Origin: Misgurnus anguillicaudatus
Taxonomy: Eukaryota; Chordata; Actinopteri; Cypriniformes; Cobitidae
Assembly (NCBI RefSeq): GCF_027580225.2
Contig: NC_073337.2
Location: forward strand, 11,149,501 to 11,213,500
Direction: 5' to 3'
Length of the DNA stretch: 64,000 nt
Under the pieces are notes generated by a model. That model searched no databases. It was given only the letters and a program-made list of their open reading frames with translations, and was not told the DNA's origin. This document shows, piece after piece, positions 41,401-56,713 of this stretch; position 1 is the stretch's first letter, and each line of letters starts with the position of its first letter. The translations under genes were made by a program, and so were the position numbers.

Positions 41401-44400
41401 GGCATAGTAGAACACTTCACTGCATTGGTGAAGGCCAAGAGCATCAGATGCTAAAGCTACAAGAAGCACTACGTATTGGCAAGGGAAGTACACCTTTTAA
41501 AGACTGCAATTGATTGATTGAAGAAGCCGGTGATCAAGTAAAGGCTGAACAAGCAAGCACTTTTAAGTTAGTGACTTGGAAGCAGCATAAGGTCTTGTGA
41601 ACTGTGCTAAAGTTTCAATTGCATTGGTATTCCATCACCTTCATTCTAAGAAAAGGTTAAATATCTTTCTATTGTTGGTTGGCTTACTAAGCTAAAAAGG
41701 ATTGAACAGATAAGCAGTTGTGTTTTATTATTGAAGAAATCTAAAGTGTCTAAAGTGAATTTTCTTGTTATATTCAAGTGTTTTGTACATGATAAACAAT
41801 TTTAAGTGTGCAGAATTTCACATTTTACAAGCTGTATTCATTATTCTGCTACTTGATATTTCCATATTATGATGTGTATGGTTGTGTCACATAAGTATAT
41901 CTTACATTAACACTACCATTTTTATTGTCTTTGAGTACCACATTGTATAGCAATACAGTTTGACATGGCTGATACAAGTGAAAATACTGTGCTGTCCACT
42001 AGAGAAGTTAGCTATGCAACTCCCATTACACAAGAGTTAGACAATGTAGAGCAGGTTATCCCACCACAGCATGCTGATGTAGCTGGCCAAATTGAAGTTG
42101 CTGAACAAGTACAACAAACCCAAGTCACAGATATTAGAAAAAGTCAGCGTGCACGCACACTTACTGAAAAGGGTAAATCACTCCAAGATGCTAAATTAAA
42201 TGAATTGAAGAGAAGCTTTGAGCAGAAGTACAGAAGATGGAAATATCACATCAATGGTCTGAAGAGAGCCATCAAGAAAAATGATGATGCTGAATTGATT
42301 CTTGAAGTTGTGAGCACTATTAATAGCACACAGTCAGAGGTTGATCATCTCTATGAGAAGATAAGAAGCATCACAAGCCCTGACACAGAAATAAGGAGGA
42401 AAAATGACACATGCCTCTCAATTACTAGCATTGCTAATGAGAAAGCGCAACGGTTTCTAAATGAAGATCCTGAGGACATACCCTGGCCTGATTCAAATTC
42501 AGTCTTTGAAACTACTGTGTCCACTATCATCTCGGCAACCTCCGGTAAGTCAAAGTCTGTTTCCAAGATGTCCAGTCAATCTTCCTATAATTCTTTGCAG
42601 AAAAGACAAGAAGCAGCAGCTGAAGTAGCGGCTACACAAGAGGTGATTAAAATAATGAAGACACAACATCAATATGAAGGGGAAATTAGGAAACTTGAAG
42701 CAGAGGATGAAAGGTTAACAGCCGAAAGAGAAGCTCAAGAAAGGGAGATGGAAGCGGAAAATGCTAGAAAAAGGGCTCAATTTATCTCAGAAAGTACTAT
42801 GAGAAAAATAAAGCTGGAGGAGAAGAAAAAGGAAGTGGAAAGATTGGAGGAACTAAAAAGGCATAATGCAGCACAAGCAAGGCTGCAAGTTTATGTTGAA
42901 AGCATCAAAGGTGATGAGCTTGAACAGTGTTCTGTTCCTCTTCAAAGACAAGAAGATTGTACTTCTTATCCAAACATTCCTATTTCTCTTCCTCAGCCGC
43001 AAAGGCTCGCTCAAGTCACTGCTCCTTTATACCAACCCTCTTGTTCTCCTCAAAGGGTTCCAATCACAACAGCTCATATCTCCCAGTCAACTAAATTTGT
43101 TGATCCAAATGAAGCCTCTAATGATCTTGTGAAGGCACTTGCTGAAGCGATTACAGCCAATAGGATTCCGATTCCAGAACCAGTTGTTTTCTCTGGAGAT
43201 CCTCTTACTTATAATGACTGGAAACTGTCCTTTCAAACGTTAATTGATCGCAAGAACTTGCCAGCCCAAGAAAAGCTCTTCTTTCTACGCAAGTATGTGA
43301 GTGGTCCAGCCAAAAGATCTATTGAAGGACACTTCCTGGTTGGAACAGAGACCGCTTACACCGCTGCTTGGAACATACTCAATGACAGGTTTGGCAATCC
43401 GTTTGTAGTCGGCAAGTCATATCGTGACAAGATACAGTCATGGCACAAGATTGCTACCAAAGAAACCAAAGACCTCCGTGAATTTGTAGATTTCCTGAGC
43501 AGTGTTGAATCCGCCATGCCTTATGTTCAAGGTTTACAGGCTCTAAATGACTGTGTTGAAAATCAAAGGATATCAGCCAAATTGCCAGAATGGTTAAGTT
43601 CTCGTTGGAATAGAGCAGCAACCAAGTTTCAAGATGAATGTGGAAGATTCCCTGATTTCAAGTACTTTGTTGAATTTCTCAACAAAGAAGCTAGAATTGC
43701 ATGCAATCCTATCACCTCACTTCAAGCAATAAAGCCAGCAGAGCAAGAAAGAACCAAGTACACTGATCAAGATAAGTATAAGTTCCAACGGAATCGCAAC
43801 TCAACTGCCAAGACATTCACCACAAGTTCCAGTGAAAAGACTAGTATTATATGTGTCTTTTGTAAGAGATATGGCCACACTCTTCATAAGTGTCGCAAGA
43901 TTATGGAAAGACCAGTTGAAGAAAGATTGAAGTTTGTACAGGCGGAAAAGTTGTGCTTTGGCTGTCTTAAGACTGGTCATAACTCAAAGGTCTGCCCTGC
44001 TAGGAGTGTGTGTGATAAATGTGAGAAATGTCACCCAACATGCCTACATCAGGATCGTGTAAATAAATACCTAGGACAAGGATCTAGAATCATTCAAGAT
44101 CAATCAAAGGTCAATCACGGATCTGCAGACAGAACAGTTGAATCACAGAAGGTACAAGAGTCGAAGCCTGTGATTTCAAATAGAGTAGTTCAAGAAAGGA
44201 ACAACACTCATACTTCATCGATCATTCCAGTATATGTCTCAACAACAGCTGAACCAAGGAAGGAGATTTTAGTGTACGCCTTGCTCGATACACAGAGTGA
44301 CACTACTTTCATTCTAAAGAATACAGCTGAGACACTTGGTATAAAGAAAGAACCAGTCAAACTCAAGATTTCTACAATAACGTCCAAAACAAAGGTTGTG

Positions 44401-47400
44401 TCTAGTCACAAATTGAATGGACTACAAGTAAGAGGAATTCAATCTGAAGTGAAAATTAAACTTCCAACAACCTACACTAGAGACTACATACCTGTCAATA
44501 GATCTCATATACCAACATGTGAAACCGCCAAGAATTGGCCTCATCTAGAACATCTGGCAGATGAAATGGCTCCTGCACTTGACTGTGAAGTAGGTTTGCT
44601 AATAGGCTATAACTGTCCTCAAGCCTTACTCCCCAGAGATGTTCTCAGCGGTAACGAAGATCAGCCGTTTGCACAAAGATCTGTGTTGGGTTGGAGTATC
44701 ATTGGATACAACCATTATGACAGACAGAACTATGAAGATGAAGTTGGTGTGAGTCACAGGATTATCTTAAAGCAAGTTCTTCCAGCTGGTGAAAGATCTC
44801 ACAAGCTCAAGTCTGAAGTCTGTTTTATACACAGGAACAAGGTTAAGGAAATGATCACTCCAGCAGAGGTACTGAAAGTTTTTGAGTCTGACTTCATTGA
44901 AAGGAAGAATGAGGAAGTCTCTACATCACAAGAAGACTTAAGGTTTTTGGCAAAGTTAAACAAAGGCATTAAGCAAACGCAAGATGGACACTATCAGATG
45001 CCATTGCCATTTAAGGGCGAGAGACCAGAATTGCCAAACAACAAAGCGTGTGCAGAGCATAGACTCAAATCCTTAGAGAAGCGTTTAAAGAGGGATGAGC
45101 AATACCACAAGGACTACTTGGCTTTCATGAAAGACATAATAGCAAGAGGCGATGCTGAAAAGGTTCCAGAGATGCAGTTAAACAATCAGCCAGTATGGTA
45201 TATACCTCATCATGGGGTTTACAACCCGCAGAAGCCAGGCAAGATTCGCATTGTCTTTGATTGCTCTGCAAGATTTCAGAATACTTCTCTGAATGAACAT
45301 CTACTGACTGGGCCTGACCTCACAAATACTCTTGTTGGGGTCTTGTGTCGTTTCCGAAAGGGGCAATTAGCCATTATGTGCGATGTCGAGCGTATGTTCC
45401 ACCAGTTTTATGTTGCTCCTAAGGATCGGGATTATCTCAGGTTCTTATGGTGGGAGGAAGGCAACATGGAAACCCCACCAACAGTTTTTCGGATGAGAGT
45501 CCACTTGTTTGGAGCTGCCTCCTCACCTGGATGTGCAAATTTTGGGCTCAAGTATCTTGCTGCGCAAGGTGAAGGCAAGTTTAGTCAAGCCACAGTAAAG
45601 TTTATACAACGTAATTTTTATGTGGATGATGGCTTAGCAAGTGTGGACACTGAAGCAGAGGCAATCCAGCTTGTAAAGGAAGCTAGGGATCTCTGCAATA
45701 CTGGTAAGCTCCGCTTGCATAAATTCATCACTAACAGCAAGAAAGTGACTGCCACAATTCCAAAGGGGGAATGTACTGAAGGTGCGACTGACTTTGACTT
45801 GGCCCTAGGAGAACAACCTAAAGTAGAAAGAGTGCTCGGAATTCAGTGGTGCATAACTTCAGACAAGTTTCATTTCAGAGTGCAAGTAAAGGAAAAACCT
45901 TTTACTAGAAGAGGAGTCTTGTCTACAGTTGCTTCCATTTTTGATCCTCTTGGATTCATCGCTCCCTTCATTCTAGTTGGGAAAAGAATCTTACAAAGGA
46001 TGTGTCAAGACAAGACGGGCTGGGACGAACCACTTCCTGATGACCTCAAGCCGCATTGGGAAGCTTGGCTGCGAGACCTTCATAACCTGTCTTTGGTAAA
46101 GATTGCACGTTGTTATGTGCCATCATCATTCAAGGATGTCCAGCAATATGAGCTACATCATTTTTCAGACGCCAGTGTGTCAGGCTATGGAGTAGGTTCA
46201 TATCTTAGATCTGTAAACAAGTCTGGAGAAGTCTACTGCACTCTTGTTATGGGTAAAGCTAGGGTTGCCCCAATAAAGGTAACGACAATCCCCAGGTTGG
46301 AGCTCTCAGCTGCAGTGGTCGCCACAAGGATTGGTGATCTGCTCAAAAGAGAACTAGAATTGGATGTCATTGGTGAATACTACTGGACCGACTCCAAGGT
46401 TGTCCTTGGTTATATTAACAATGATGCACGACGGTTCCATGTATTTGTCTCCAATCGAATTCAGCAGATCAGGACAAGCACTAAGCCTAGCCAATGGGGA
46501 TATGTTGCTTCAGATCAAAACCCAGCGGATCATGCCTCTCGTGGACTCAGCGTAAAGGAACTCATGGGCTCGAATTGGTTTACTGGTCCAAGTTTTCTAT
46601 GGCAAAAAGAACTGCCTAAGGGAGACATTATGGTGGGAGAAATTGATGATGGAGACCCAGAGATCAAAAGGGCACAGGTTCTTATGGTAAAGGCAAATGA
46701 AGAATGGTCTCTTTCAGATCGCCTACGAGGGTTTTCAGATTGGAAGAGAGCAGTGAAAGCTATAGCAAGACTCAAACGTTATGTAAGGGGTGTGAAAGGT
46801 TTGGAAGAAAGATCAAACAAATCCACAACACTTGAAGAAAGAATGAATGCTGAACAATTCATAATTCATACGGTCCAAGAAGAGGTGTTCAGTGACGAAA
46901 TCAAGTCACTAAGACAAGGGAAAGAAGTTCATTCAAATAACAAGCTTTACAAGTTAAGTCCATTTATCGACGATCATGATATCTTACGGGTTGGAGGCAG
47001 ATTGACAAAGGCAGAACTTCACCCTCATATCAAGCATCCAGCCATTCTTCCTAAAAAGCATCATGTATCTCATTTACTCATCAAACACTTCCATGAGAAG
47101 GTACAACATCAAGGTCGTGGCATGACCATCAATGAAATCCGGTCCAATGGTGTTTGGATCCTGGGATGCAGTAGTGAAGTATCATCTTTCATCTACAAAT
47201 GCATTAAGTGTAGGAAGCTAAGGAAATGCAATCAGGAGCAAAGGATGGCTGACCTGCCACCGGAAAGGATGGAAGCTACAGCTCCGTTTACTTACAGTGG
47301 CATGGATTGCTTCGGACCATTTTATGTTAAAGAGGGAAGGAGAGAGTTGAAGAGATACGGACTCTTGTTCACCTGCATGTGTTCTCGTGCTGTTCATCTT

Positions 47401-50400
47401 GAGGTGCTGGATGATCTTAGCACTGATGCCTTTCTTAATGCACTGCGTTGCTTTATTTCTATACGTGGCAATGTAAGTCAGCTGCATAGTGATCAAGGTA
47501 CCAACTTTATTGGTGCAAAGAGAGAGTTCCTAGAGTTGATGAAGCAAATGGACCAAGAACGTGTGAAGGAGTTAGGCTGTACCTTTGTTATGAACCCACC
47601 CGCTTCCAGTCACATGGGTGGTGTCTGGGAGAGACAGATCCGTACTGTAAGGAGTGTACTGACGTCCATTCTAGACCAGTCTGCAGCGAGACTGGACAGT
47701 TCTTCCTTAAGAACATTTATGTATGAAGTAATGGCGATCGTAAATAGTCGACCATTGACCTTAGAACATATCAATGATCCTGTGGGACCAGAACCATTGA
47801 CGCCAAACCATATACTTACAATGAAGCCTACCATCATTGCACCACCTCCTGGAGAGTTTGTAAGGGAAGATCTCTATCTTCAGAAGAGATGGAAAAGAGT
47901 TCAATTTTTGGCTAATGAGTTTTGGTCCAGGTGGAGAAAGGAATATCTATTAAGTTTGCAGCAAAGATGTAAGTGGAATAAGAGCAGGAGAAACACCAAG
48001 ATAAATGACATTGTTCTACTTCAAGATGACTTGGCCCCACGAAATCAATGGAAGCTAGCAAAAGTAGTAGAAGTCTTCCCAGGAACTGATGGAAGGGTGA
48101 GAAGACTTAAACTTCTTGTTAGTAAGGGTGCATGCACAAGTAAGTCAGTCTACCTAGAAAGACCTATACACAAAACAGTGTTACTTCTTGAAGCTGATTA
48201 AAGGGTTAAGTTTGATAAGAATACATGTATGCTAATGTGTATACGATGTTTCCCCTTGGTGTGTGTAAGTTCCTGCTGATTTACTTGAACATTCAGAACT
48301 TTGATTAAGAATCACACATTGTGTGATGGTGGGAGTGTATTTGCTGTCGCAAAGTTTTCTGTGTTTAATGTTTATTTTCCACTAGATGGCATTTGTGTAC
48401 CTTAGCACTCATTTACACAAGTTACTTTTGGTTAATTTAATTTTGTGTATTTTGATATTTTGATTATTTTCTAATGTTTATTGTGTTTCTATACTGAATT
48501 GTTGTTTATTTGAGCAAGATTTATTTTTTCTAAGAGATTATTGGTTATTTTATTTTACTCCCATCATGCCTTTATATGTCACTTCCTGTTTTGTCAACCA
48601 CATGAAGAGATGGAGCAATGTAAGCATTGCTAACTTAAGAGTGTTTCTATCTATATCATGTGCCATCCAACCAAGAAAATTCAAGATATAACCCCCTCTC
48701 TTAGCTCACAAGCAGGCAAAAGTGGTATGTGGATATATTTTCTGTTTATTTAAGAGTTTAATGTGATTTGTTTGTTTTCCATGTAACTGAATGTGTAACT
48801 GGTGATATGTTGTGTATTTCGTCTTTTTTATTCAGTTCTACGGTGTTGGTGTTGAAGTTGATGTCTGTATTGGTGTCTATGTCGATGAATGCATTAAACA
48901 TCTGTGAAAAAGAACCTCAGCCTTCGCAATGTGACTAAGGGCGGCATAACATGCCTAACTCAACTTTAGACTATTAATTAAGAGTCATACAGTACAACAG
49001 CATGTGTGTGAAGCATGAACATCTTCAAAAACAAACATCAGTAGAGCGCTCACCGGCGGTGAAGTCCAGTGCTTACAGTATAAACATTGACAAACAGCAG
49101 TTTTATCTGAACCCAACAGAAGGTATCAGAGGTGATTCTGTCATCTCATTTAAAGAACAGCAGGTCGCTTTTATTGATTTGGACCGTTTCCCACCCTCAT
49201 CCTCTCTACAGACACATAACATCTGTGCATTTGGCTGCATTGGCTCTGCACAGAGAGACAGACACAAATATATCAGAAACACAAAGAGAGAGAGAGAGAA
49301 AGCGACACTTTGGCCAAATCAATCCAGTGACTGTTTCTCTGGTGAAGACCTTTGGAATCTCAATCAGCAGTGTTTCTCAGAGGACACGCTCATCGCTCAC
49401 TCCTATTGGTCGGCCGGTATAGAGGCAGGTCCACCCGTCAGCTAGATCGGACGAGGGAACGGCAGCAATTCGGCATGGGCCGAGGGTAAAGGAACCGTGC
49501 CAGGTTCAAGCTGCCATGGTTACAGTCCGGGTAATATATTCAGGCTGGTTTTGGACCCGTTCCTGCCCTGGGAAAGAAAAACAGGAAAGGATCCAAAGGA
49601 CAAACGGCTGATCTTTGTTTACTTCCCTCCTCAACCTTCATCTCTATCTGTACTGATCACACTAAAGGACAAATGTTAAACTCCATGAAGACTTGACTAA
49701 CATCAAACTCCACAGGATTTCAGCTCTGCATGCTGACATCTCAAACAACTTCATTTGATTCATTATCGTCTTTGGATTCTCCTGTAAATTCTTCTTGCAG
49801 TTCTTCAATGAATGAATGAATGAATGAATGAATGAATGAATGAATGAATGAATGAATGAATGAATGAATGTTGACAGTCTCAGTCAAGAGCTGAAGATTT
49901 AATCCTGACATTCAGCTGTAAGATCTGTCCTTCACTGTTATAATATTTTCTATAGAAGGTGACAGATTTGATATTTACATCCATCACTATACAGATGTCA
50001 CACGGTAATAAAATACAGGATTGACATCAGTTGTTCATTTATACAGACAGTTACTCTAGCTGTCAACACAACATTTACAGATTCACACATTTAAGTTCAT
50101 GTCATTATCAATCACAACATGAAGAGAGGTTTCACATGTAAACAAGAAATTAAAAGAGTCTTTATTGTGCTGAGGTTTTGTTGGTTTTAATTATCTCTTC
50201 ATGTTTTAACCTTGGTAAAAAACTAAAAATGTTTGATGCAATGTGCTGTGCAAATGCTTGCCCATAAATGTTATCCTTTGATCTGTGCACTCTGAGAAAG
50301 GATGTGTTAATCTTTTACACATTGTTTTGTGTTACGCTATTTAAAGGAGCATTTCACCCGTAGAAACATTAATCTTTATTGAAGTACGTCATATTTGTAG

Positions 50401-51854
50401 TCGAAATGTAACATATATTTCAAATTTGGTGCCTATTTGACAGAGAAAAGGGGTGTTTATGATCTCACCCCCTCAACAAAGATATTGGACTTTCTGCTTT
50501 CAATGATGCAAAATGATGATTTTTACATCATTGAAAGAAGGAAGTGCAACACTGAAATCTGTCTCAGCGGCAACTGAGGAAATTATGCATGACCATTCAA
50601 AAACATGACTGGGGTTCTAACTATACAAAGCTTAATGCAAATGGGTGAAGTGTCACTTTAACACATTATGTGTTGTGTTCAATTAAATAAAAGGTACAGC
50701 ACAAGATGTGTTAAAACAAAACAAAATGTGTTGTTCCAATAATAACACAGAAATGTGTCTGGTTGAGGACAACACATTAAATGAAGAAAAACACTTGCAT
50801 AAAGAATAATATAAACAGAAAACTATGTTTTATTTTAGTTGCATGTTATTTTTACAGTTGCATCCTTCTTATATTCTATATAAAAAGCCTGACAATTAAA
50901 ATCAAACATTTACTAGCCAAACGTGAATCAAACCTCAAGGTGTCCATAGAGGGCTGAAAGGACAAAAAATTCTGATCTTCCAGGGTTTCCCGCAGAATAT
51001 TTCAGTTAAGGTGGCCCGCCTAAGCTTGGTAACCCTACCGCCTTAACTGGGTCTTTAAAAAAAAAAAATCGCTGCACAAAAGACCGCCAAGTGCATCTCG
51101 GAGAATAGCGGATACGTGGATCACACCTCATGAGGGGACGCACGGCACACGGCTGAAATGAGAAAGACGTGGTTCGGACCGTCACTGTCTGGAGGATAAC
51201 TAGCCAGTTGATAAAACATCTCGGAGAATAGCGCAGACTAGTCTATAGTTCTTCTAATTTTAAAGTAAGTTAGCTGGTGATTTTGTTGTTTGAGCAACCT
51301 GCTCTTGCTCACTTTATTTATGTGCATTATTTACATGCTACAGTAGTTACACTCCTATAAGATAATGTAATTAATAGTGGGAAATAATCAGTTTTTACAA
51401 TTTTTGCGCTATCAATCACCGTTCGCCAGACGTTCTACAACATCTGCTTTAGTTTGTGTTTATTAACCCTTTAGTTTCACTTTATCACGCAGCTGTTCCC
51501 ATTAGAGGTAAAAACATTTAATTCATTAATAATCTAGTATGTGTTCATTTTTTGTCATAGCTTCTTCAAATTTTATTTATTTATTTTATTAAAATATTTT
51601 AATTTTCATCATGACGCATACGCCCTGCGCCTTTGATTGCCACGCCCTTGGCCCTAACCACCCGCAAAACCCTACCACCTTAACTAACAATTTTCTGCAG
51701 GAAACCCTGTCTTCAAACACCAAACTCACAGCTACAAATGTAACAACACATTTATCATTGTGTGCTCTGGGATTGAAATGACGGGCTTTACACTAAAACA
51801 CATACAATCAATCATTTACACGCACACACTCATGCACACACACAGACAGAAACA

Positions 51855-51914
<60 letters not shown>

Positions 51915-54900
51915 CACACACAGACAGAAACAAACACACACACACTGCTCAAAGCCCATCTGGAGTCCTGGCAGGTATTTTTGGATCTGAAGCTAATGAG
52001 AGCTAAAGCAAGGTGACTTTCACCCAATCACATGTGAGGGTTAAACACAACACATATACACAGCACACAAGCTCTGTGATGAGTCTTAGGTCGAAGACTG
52101 TACAATAACAGTATTTTGGTAACATATTATTGTTCTTGAGGTATAAACAGTTTGTAGGGCAGCTGTTGCTCTTTTTTAATAATGTAGAAACAGAGAAAGA
52201 TATGTGGCCAGCTGCATAAACACAACCACTAAGTTAAAGGTCCAATATTGTCAAATCAGAAATTTCATGACTTTTTCATGTTAGCTGAGGTTTAGGGGCT
52301 AAGTAAGTTTCAAAAGTCAAATTCACACAGCCTGCTTGAAGTAGCTTTCTTTTTTACAAGCCGTAAAACGTGACGCCTCACTGCCTTCAGTCACCAACCC
52401 GAGCACTGTCACCGTCCACCACCCCCTTTTTGCCAAACAAACCCTCAAGGAATATCGCACCATGTCGAGAAAACCGCTTTTCAATCGATGAATGTCAGGA
52501 AACTAAATTCTTGCACAGGCTTCTGAAAACCATTAATATACGAGACCAATGGTCAATGTTCATTTATTTGGAAATTCCACAACAATTCATTCGACCTTAG
52601 CCATCTGTTCAAAACATTTCACAAGTGACTGCTTCGTCAATGTTGCACAGTTTAATGCCGGTTTATCCAAAAATCTACTCATCAAAGATGTTGCAGTCCC
52701 TACTTTGTTGGGTCCAACCTCAAATGAACAATACACAAGTAAACTTTTCACTTTAGTAGGGCTTCATAATAAATCGCACAAGATTTTCACACGCATCTCG
52801 ACAGTAAACCGGTTCCTTGATTAGTAGTAAATCGCCATCACAGAACCGGCTGCCAGTTACCGGATCTGAAAGCAGGTGGCGATTCACTACTAACCAAGGA
52901 ACTGGCTTTACTGACGAAATACGCATCACAATCACACGTGATTTATTGTGCAGTAGGGATGCCCTGATCCGATCACGTGATCGGAAATCGGGCCTGATCA
53001 CGTGGTTTCAGACTCAATCGGAATCGGACGTTACCTCCCGATCAGGACTCGAATACATATGCAGGGTTTAAAATCCGGGGTTAAGGTCTCGCTCTGCTTC
53101 CTCCGCACCAGTGTACGTGCTGCGCTGGTGCGTGTGAACTGACGAGAAGAGAATAATGATGTGTTTTCATTCATAGGCTTCACACTCGTGCATGCGCGGC
53201 ACCCACGACAGAACACATGCTGGGTCAAAATTTACCCCATGCTGGGTTAAAAATAACCCAATGTTGGGTTGTTGTTATGGAACCATGGGGTATAATAGTG
53301 TGTCAGACTCATAGATTTGCATAATTTAAAGTTCAGGTTTTAAAGTTAAAACTGAAACTTATAAAATCCTATCAGAGGTCCAAAATGTCATTGAAACACA
53401 CCAGTGGCTTTGCTGTCATCAGTATTAAACATGTTACCGCTGTTCTCATCTATATATGTTCTCATAATTTTTTAACACGTCTATAGTTATGTGCTGGCAC
53501 AGAGTTAGACCCTTTTGACTCCACACAGAAACAGCAACGCGTGCGCATGACATAAGGAACATCCTGGGTCTGTTTTTTTTTGCTCTTCTTTATTCTTTTT
53601 TTAATGTATTATAGAAGTATCGGATCGGGACTCAGTATCGGCAGATACTCAAAATCAAATGACTCGGACTCAAGGGCAAAAAACCTGATCAGGACATCCC
53701 TATTGTGCAGGCCTAATTTTAGTTTACATTATGGAGCCAAAGAAAACTGAAATGATATATTGTAAATGGTTATGCAACGCTAACGTGATGCTAACTTAAT
53801 GCTGATGTGTTGTTTTGTAATGTTACAGTCTTACAGGTAGCCACAAGTTTTGATAAAATATTTGTTTTCCTAAATTATAGACACCGGCCCTGTTGGTGTC
53901 TGTTTTTTTGTTGAGTTAAACACTGTGAGGTTAAGTTCTCTTAGTCTCTGTGTTTCTTGGTTCACTAACCTAACATTTAGTGTACAGAAACTAACATTTA
54001 GTGTACTTCCATGGGTAACGTTATTTCAACTGTGTATTTCACTCATAAAACAACAGGAATGTATACGTTTTTTGTGATAATTATGAAAATTCTATGGCAT
54101 TAAATATTTTAATCACATAAAAACCTTATTAAAAGAAAATATCGTCCGGCACATAGCGTTCTTATCATGACATAAAATAAATCCTATTGTGAAATAAAAT
54201 TTTGGTCATATCGCCCACCCCTACTGGACAGTGTGATGCTAAATGCTCGATTTGCTGTGTGTGTTGGTTATAAAGTAGAATAATAACCCTTCATTCAGAG
54301 AAACGCCTGTTTTATGTTGTCAGGAAATGGATGTTTTGCTCTACACATAGAGACAAATTAATGTCATTCAGCAGATGAGCTTGATTTAAAGCTGTAATAA
54401 AGTATTTAAGGATCCTGTTGCCAAAAACGAAATAGAGCTTCTGCCAATATAAACACAAGCATCAAGAGAACATTATAAACACAGAAAAACATTCATCACA
54501 ATACTGGACATCAACCACCACATATCAACTTCAGCTTGATTGTAACTTAATACTTTCTGAAATCCACTGCATTTCATTTAGCAAAGAATAACAGACAGCC
54601 TCTATATGAGAAACTGTGAAGAATAGCAACTGCATGCCAGAGAAACCATGAGGACAAATGTTTTGAGGTCCAGCATCACTCCCAGATGTGGAGTTCATCA
54701 GGTACAGAGATCTACAGAAGAGCTCAGGTGAGGTCTGGGGAGCAGATGGTCCTCATCACATCATGCCCAGAAAACATCACGACAGTCACATAACAAACAC
54801 GAGGCCAAACACGCATCCCAAAGGAATGTAAATTCTGCTGTTCCACCAATTACCTGAACTTAAAACAGTTCTCATCCTGACGCACAACGCTGAAGAAAAC

Positions 54901-56607
54901 AATATTCACCTTCAGTTGAAAAACTTGTGATACCCATTAACTGGCGTCAATAAATATATCAACACTCAAATATCAGCAGGACACAGAATGAGGAGAAAAT
55001 GACGCTGGTTATAGAAAAACAGAAACAAATGAGCACAAAGTGCTGTTGTTCTGTCCAGGTCATGAGAGCTCTGTGAAGGGTTATTAAGAGCTACAGATAA
55101 ACCTCAGACCTGGAGAACAAACATCATCTGAGTAAGTTATCTGAAGACTTATAAGATCCAGCAGCTGGTCAAGTGAGGTGAGACAGAGGGACAACCTTCC
55201 GATTTCTCTGATGAAGCCAACACGGAAGTGACTTAAACTGCAATTCATTGACGGGCCTCTAGAGGCTGGCTCCAAAAGGGAGTCAATTCCTAATTCCCCA
55301 TGTTAAAATGACCAACTTTACAGCAGGAAATAATTTGTTTACAGCCTGGTACAAAAAGAGATTTCGGTCTATATAGCTAATTTTGTTCTACATGACAACT
55401 GTGAGGGGGGTGAATTTTTAACTCATTCGTTTAAACTATATTAAGCCTTAAAGTTCTGCATAATTAAGATGGCCACCTGTGTGACAGGTGAACTGCCATT
55501 GCTGTCACTATCGTGACGCCCACATACCCATTTTCGGTTATCCACCAGCAATGCGCGGTAACGCGCACAGTGACATGTTTACCATTTTGGGGGCCCCAAG
55601 CAAAGTCCAAGGACCTGGGGAGTTTTTTAAATTGCACAACAGTAAAATTGATTACGCAGGACTAAATGTTCAGGTTCCTTACAAACCTATGTTAAAAGTG
55701 TACCCGTTTAAATATGGTTACTGCAGTAAAAAGTGTGTATTTTGATAATTGTGTCATGATCCTTGGATAATTTTGTAGTTGTTTTCCAGAAGCCTGCAAT
55801 TACTTTTCAGTCATTTGCGATGTCACAGAGTTGAACGTCTTCACGTATTCACATGTTTCAGGGCTCCAGACTAACTTTTTTCACTAGGAGCACAGTGGCC
55901 CCAACTAAAAAAAATTAGGGGCGTAACCAAATAATTTAGGGGCACACAACGTAAATCAACATGCTAACCAAATATTCACATTTCTACAAATTTTCCACTT
56001 TATTACTAATAAATACTTTAATGATAGATCCAGAAATTACAATGTGCTGTTTCAAATTCAGTGTCACATTTTATTGTGCACTTTTGAAGATGCAACATAG
56101 AAGGTACTTTTTATTAAAAAGTATGGCATAATTAAAATTATAAAACGGCTAGTTCCAATCCTTGATTCTGATTGGTCAATAGGTGTGCTTTATTCACAAT
56201 AAAACACTGCTATGACTGCTTCACCCAACGGTTCTATTTAATATCACTGCGCCCTTAGCAACACCCTTAGCAACACATAAACATATAATGAGACAAAGTT
56301 TGAGAACAGTTTGTTGTTTTTATTTGAGGTTTCATGTTATTGTTCGCAGTCAGGGACTATTTTTTCTAGCGGAAGGAATGCTTTTATTGATTTAACTTCA
56401 TGAAAGTTGCACTAATATTTCTTTTACTTTAATATTGTGTGGCAAACGTTTTATAAAAGCAATAAGGTACTCGAGGCAAGTGCTGTATCGTGAATAAGTA
56501 ACGGCTGAAGGGGTTGCAGGCACTCCGCTTCGCGTCGTGCCTAACAACGCCCTTCAGCCGTTACTTATTCACGATACAGCACAGCCTCTCGTACCTTATT
56601 GCTTACA

Positions 56608-56653
<46 letters not shown>

Positions 56654-56671
56654 ACACCTATATGCGCTGGT

Positions 56672-56713
<42 letters not shown>

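Larger units (their letters stand above)
40794..48948 (+). mobile_element. full-length BEL/Pao LTR retrotransposon
   Basis: Two 613-bp LTRs (40794-41406 and 48336-48948) flank an interior with a single long Gag-Pol frame. The 5-bp target duplication ACATG lies at 40789-40793 and 48949-48953. LTRs begin TGTATTTGC and end GGCATA. By eye the LTRs differ at one base only (A at 41118, G at 48660), so the insertion is recent. It sits in the intron between syn3 exons a and b, antisense to syn3. There is no env-like frame. Confidence 0.95.

Noticed and set aside
41407..41440. Primer binding site just after the BEL 5' LTR
   Set aside because: No convincing complement to a tRNA 3' end could be matched by eye; left unassigned.
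48202..48335. An env-like or accessory frame after BEL Gag-Pol
   Set aside because: Only 134 bases separate the stop codon from the 3' LTR and no frame is present.
49002..49445. 147-codon frame as a gene
   Set aside because: No domain, no codon or splice support, and an overlapping second frame of similar length; likely chance.
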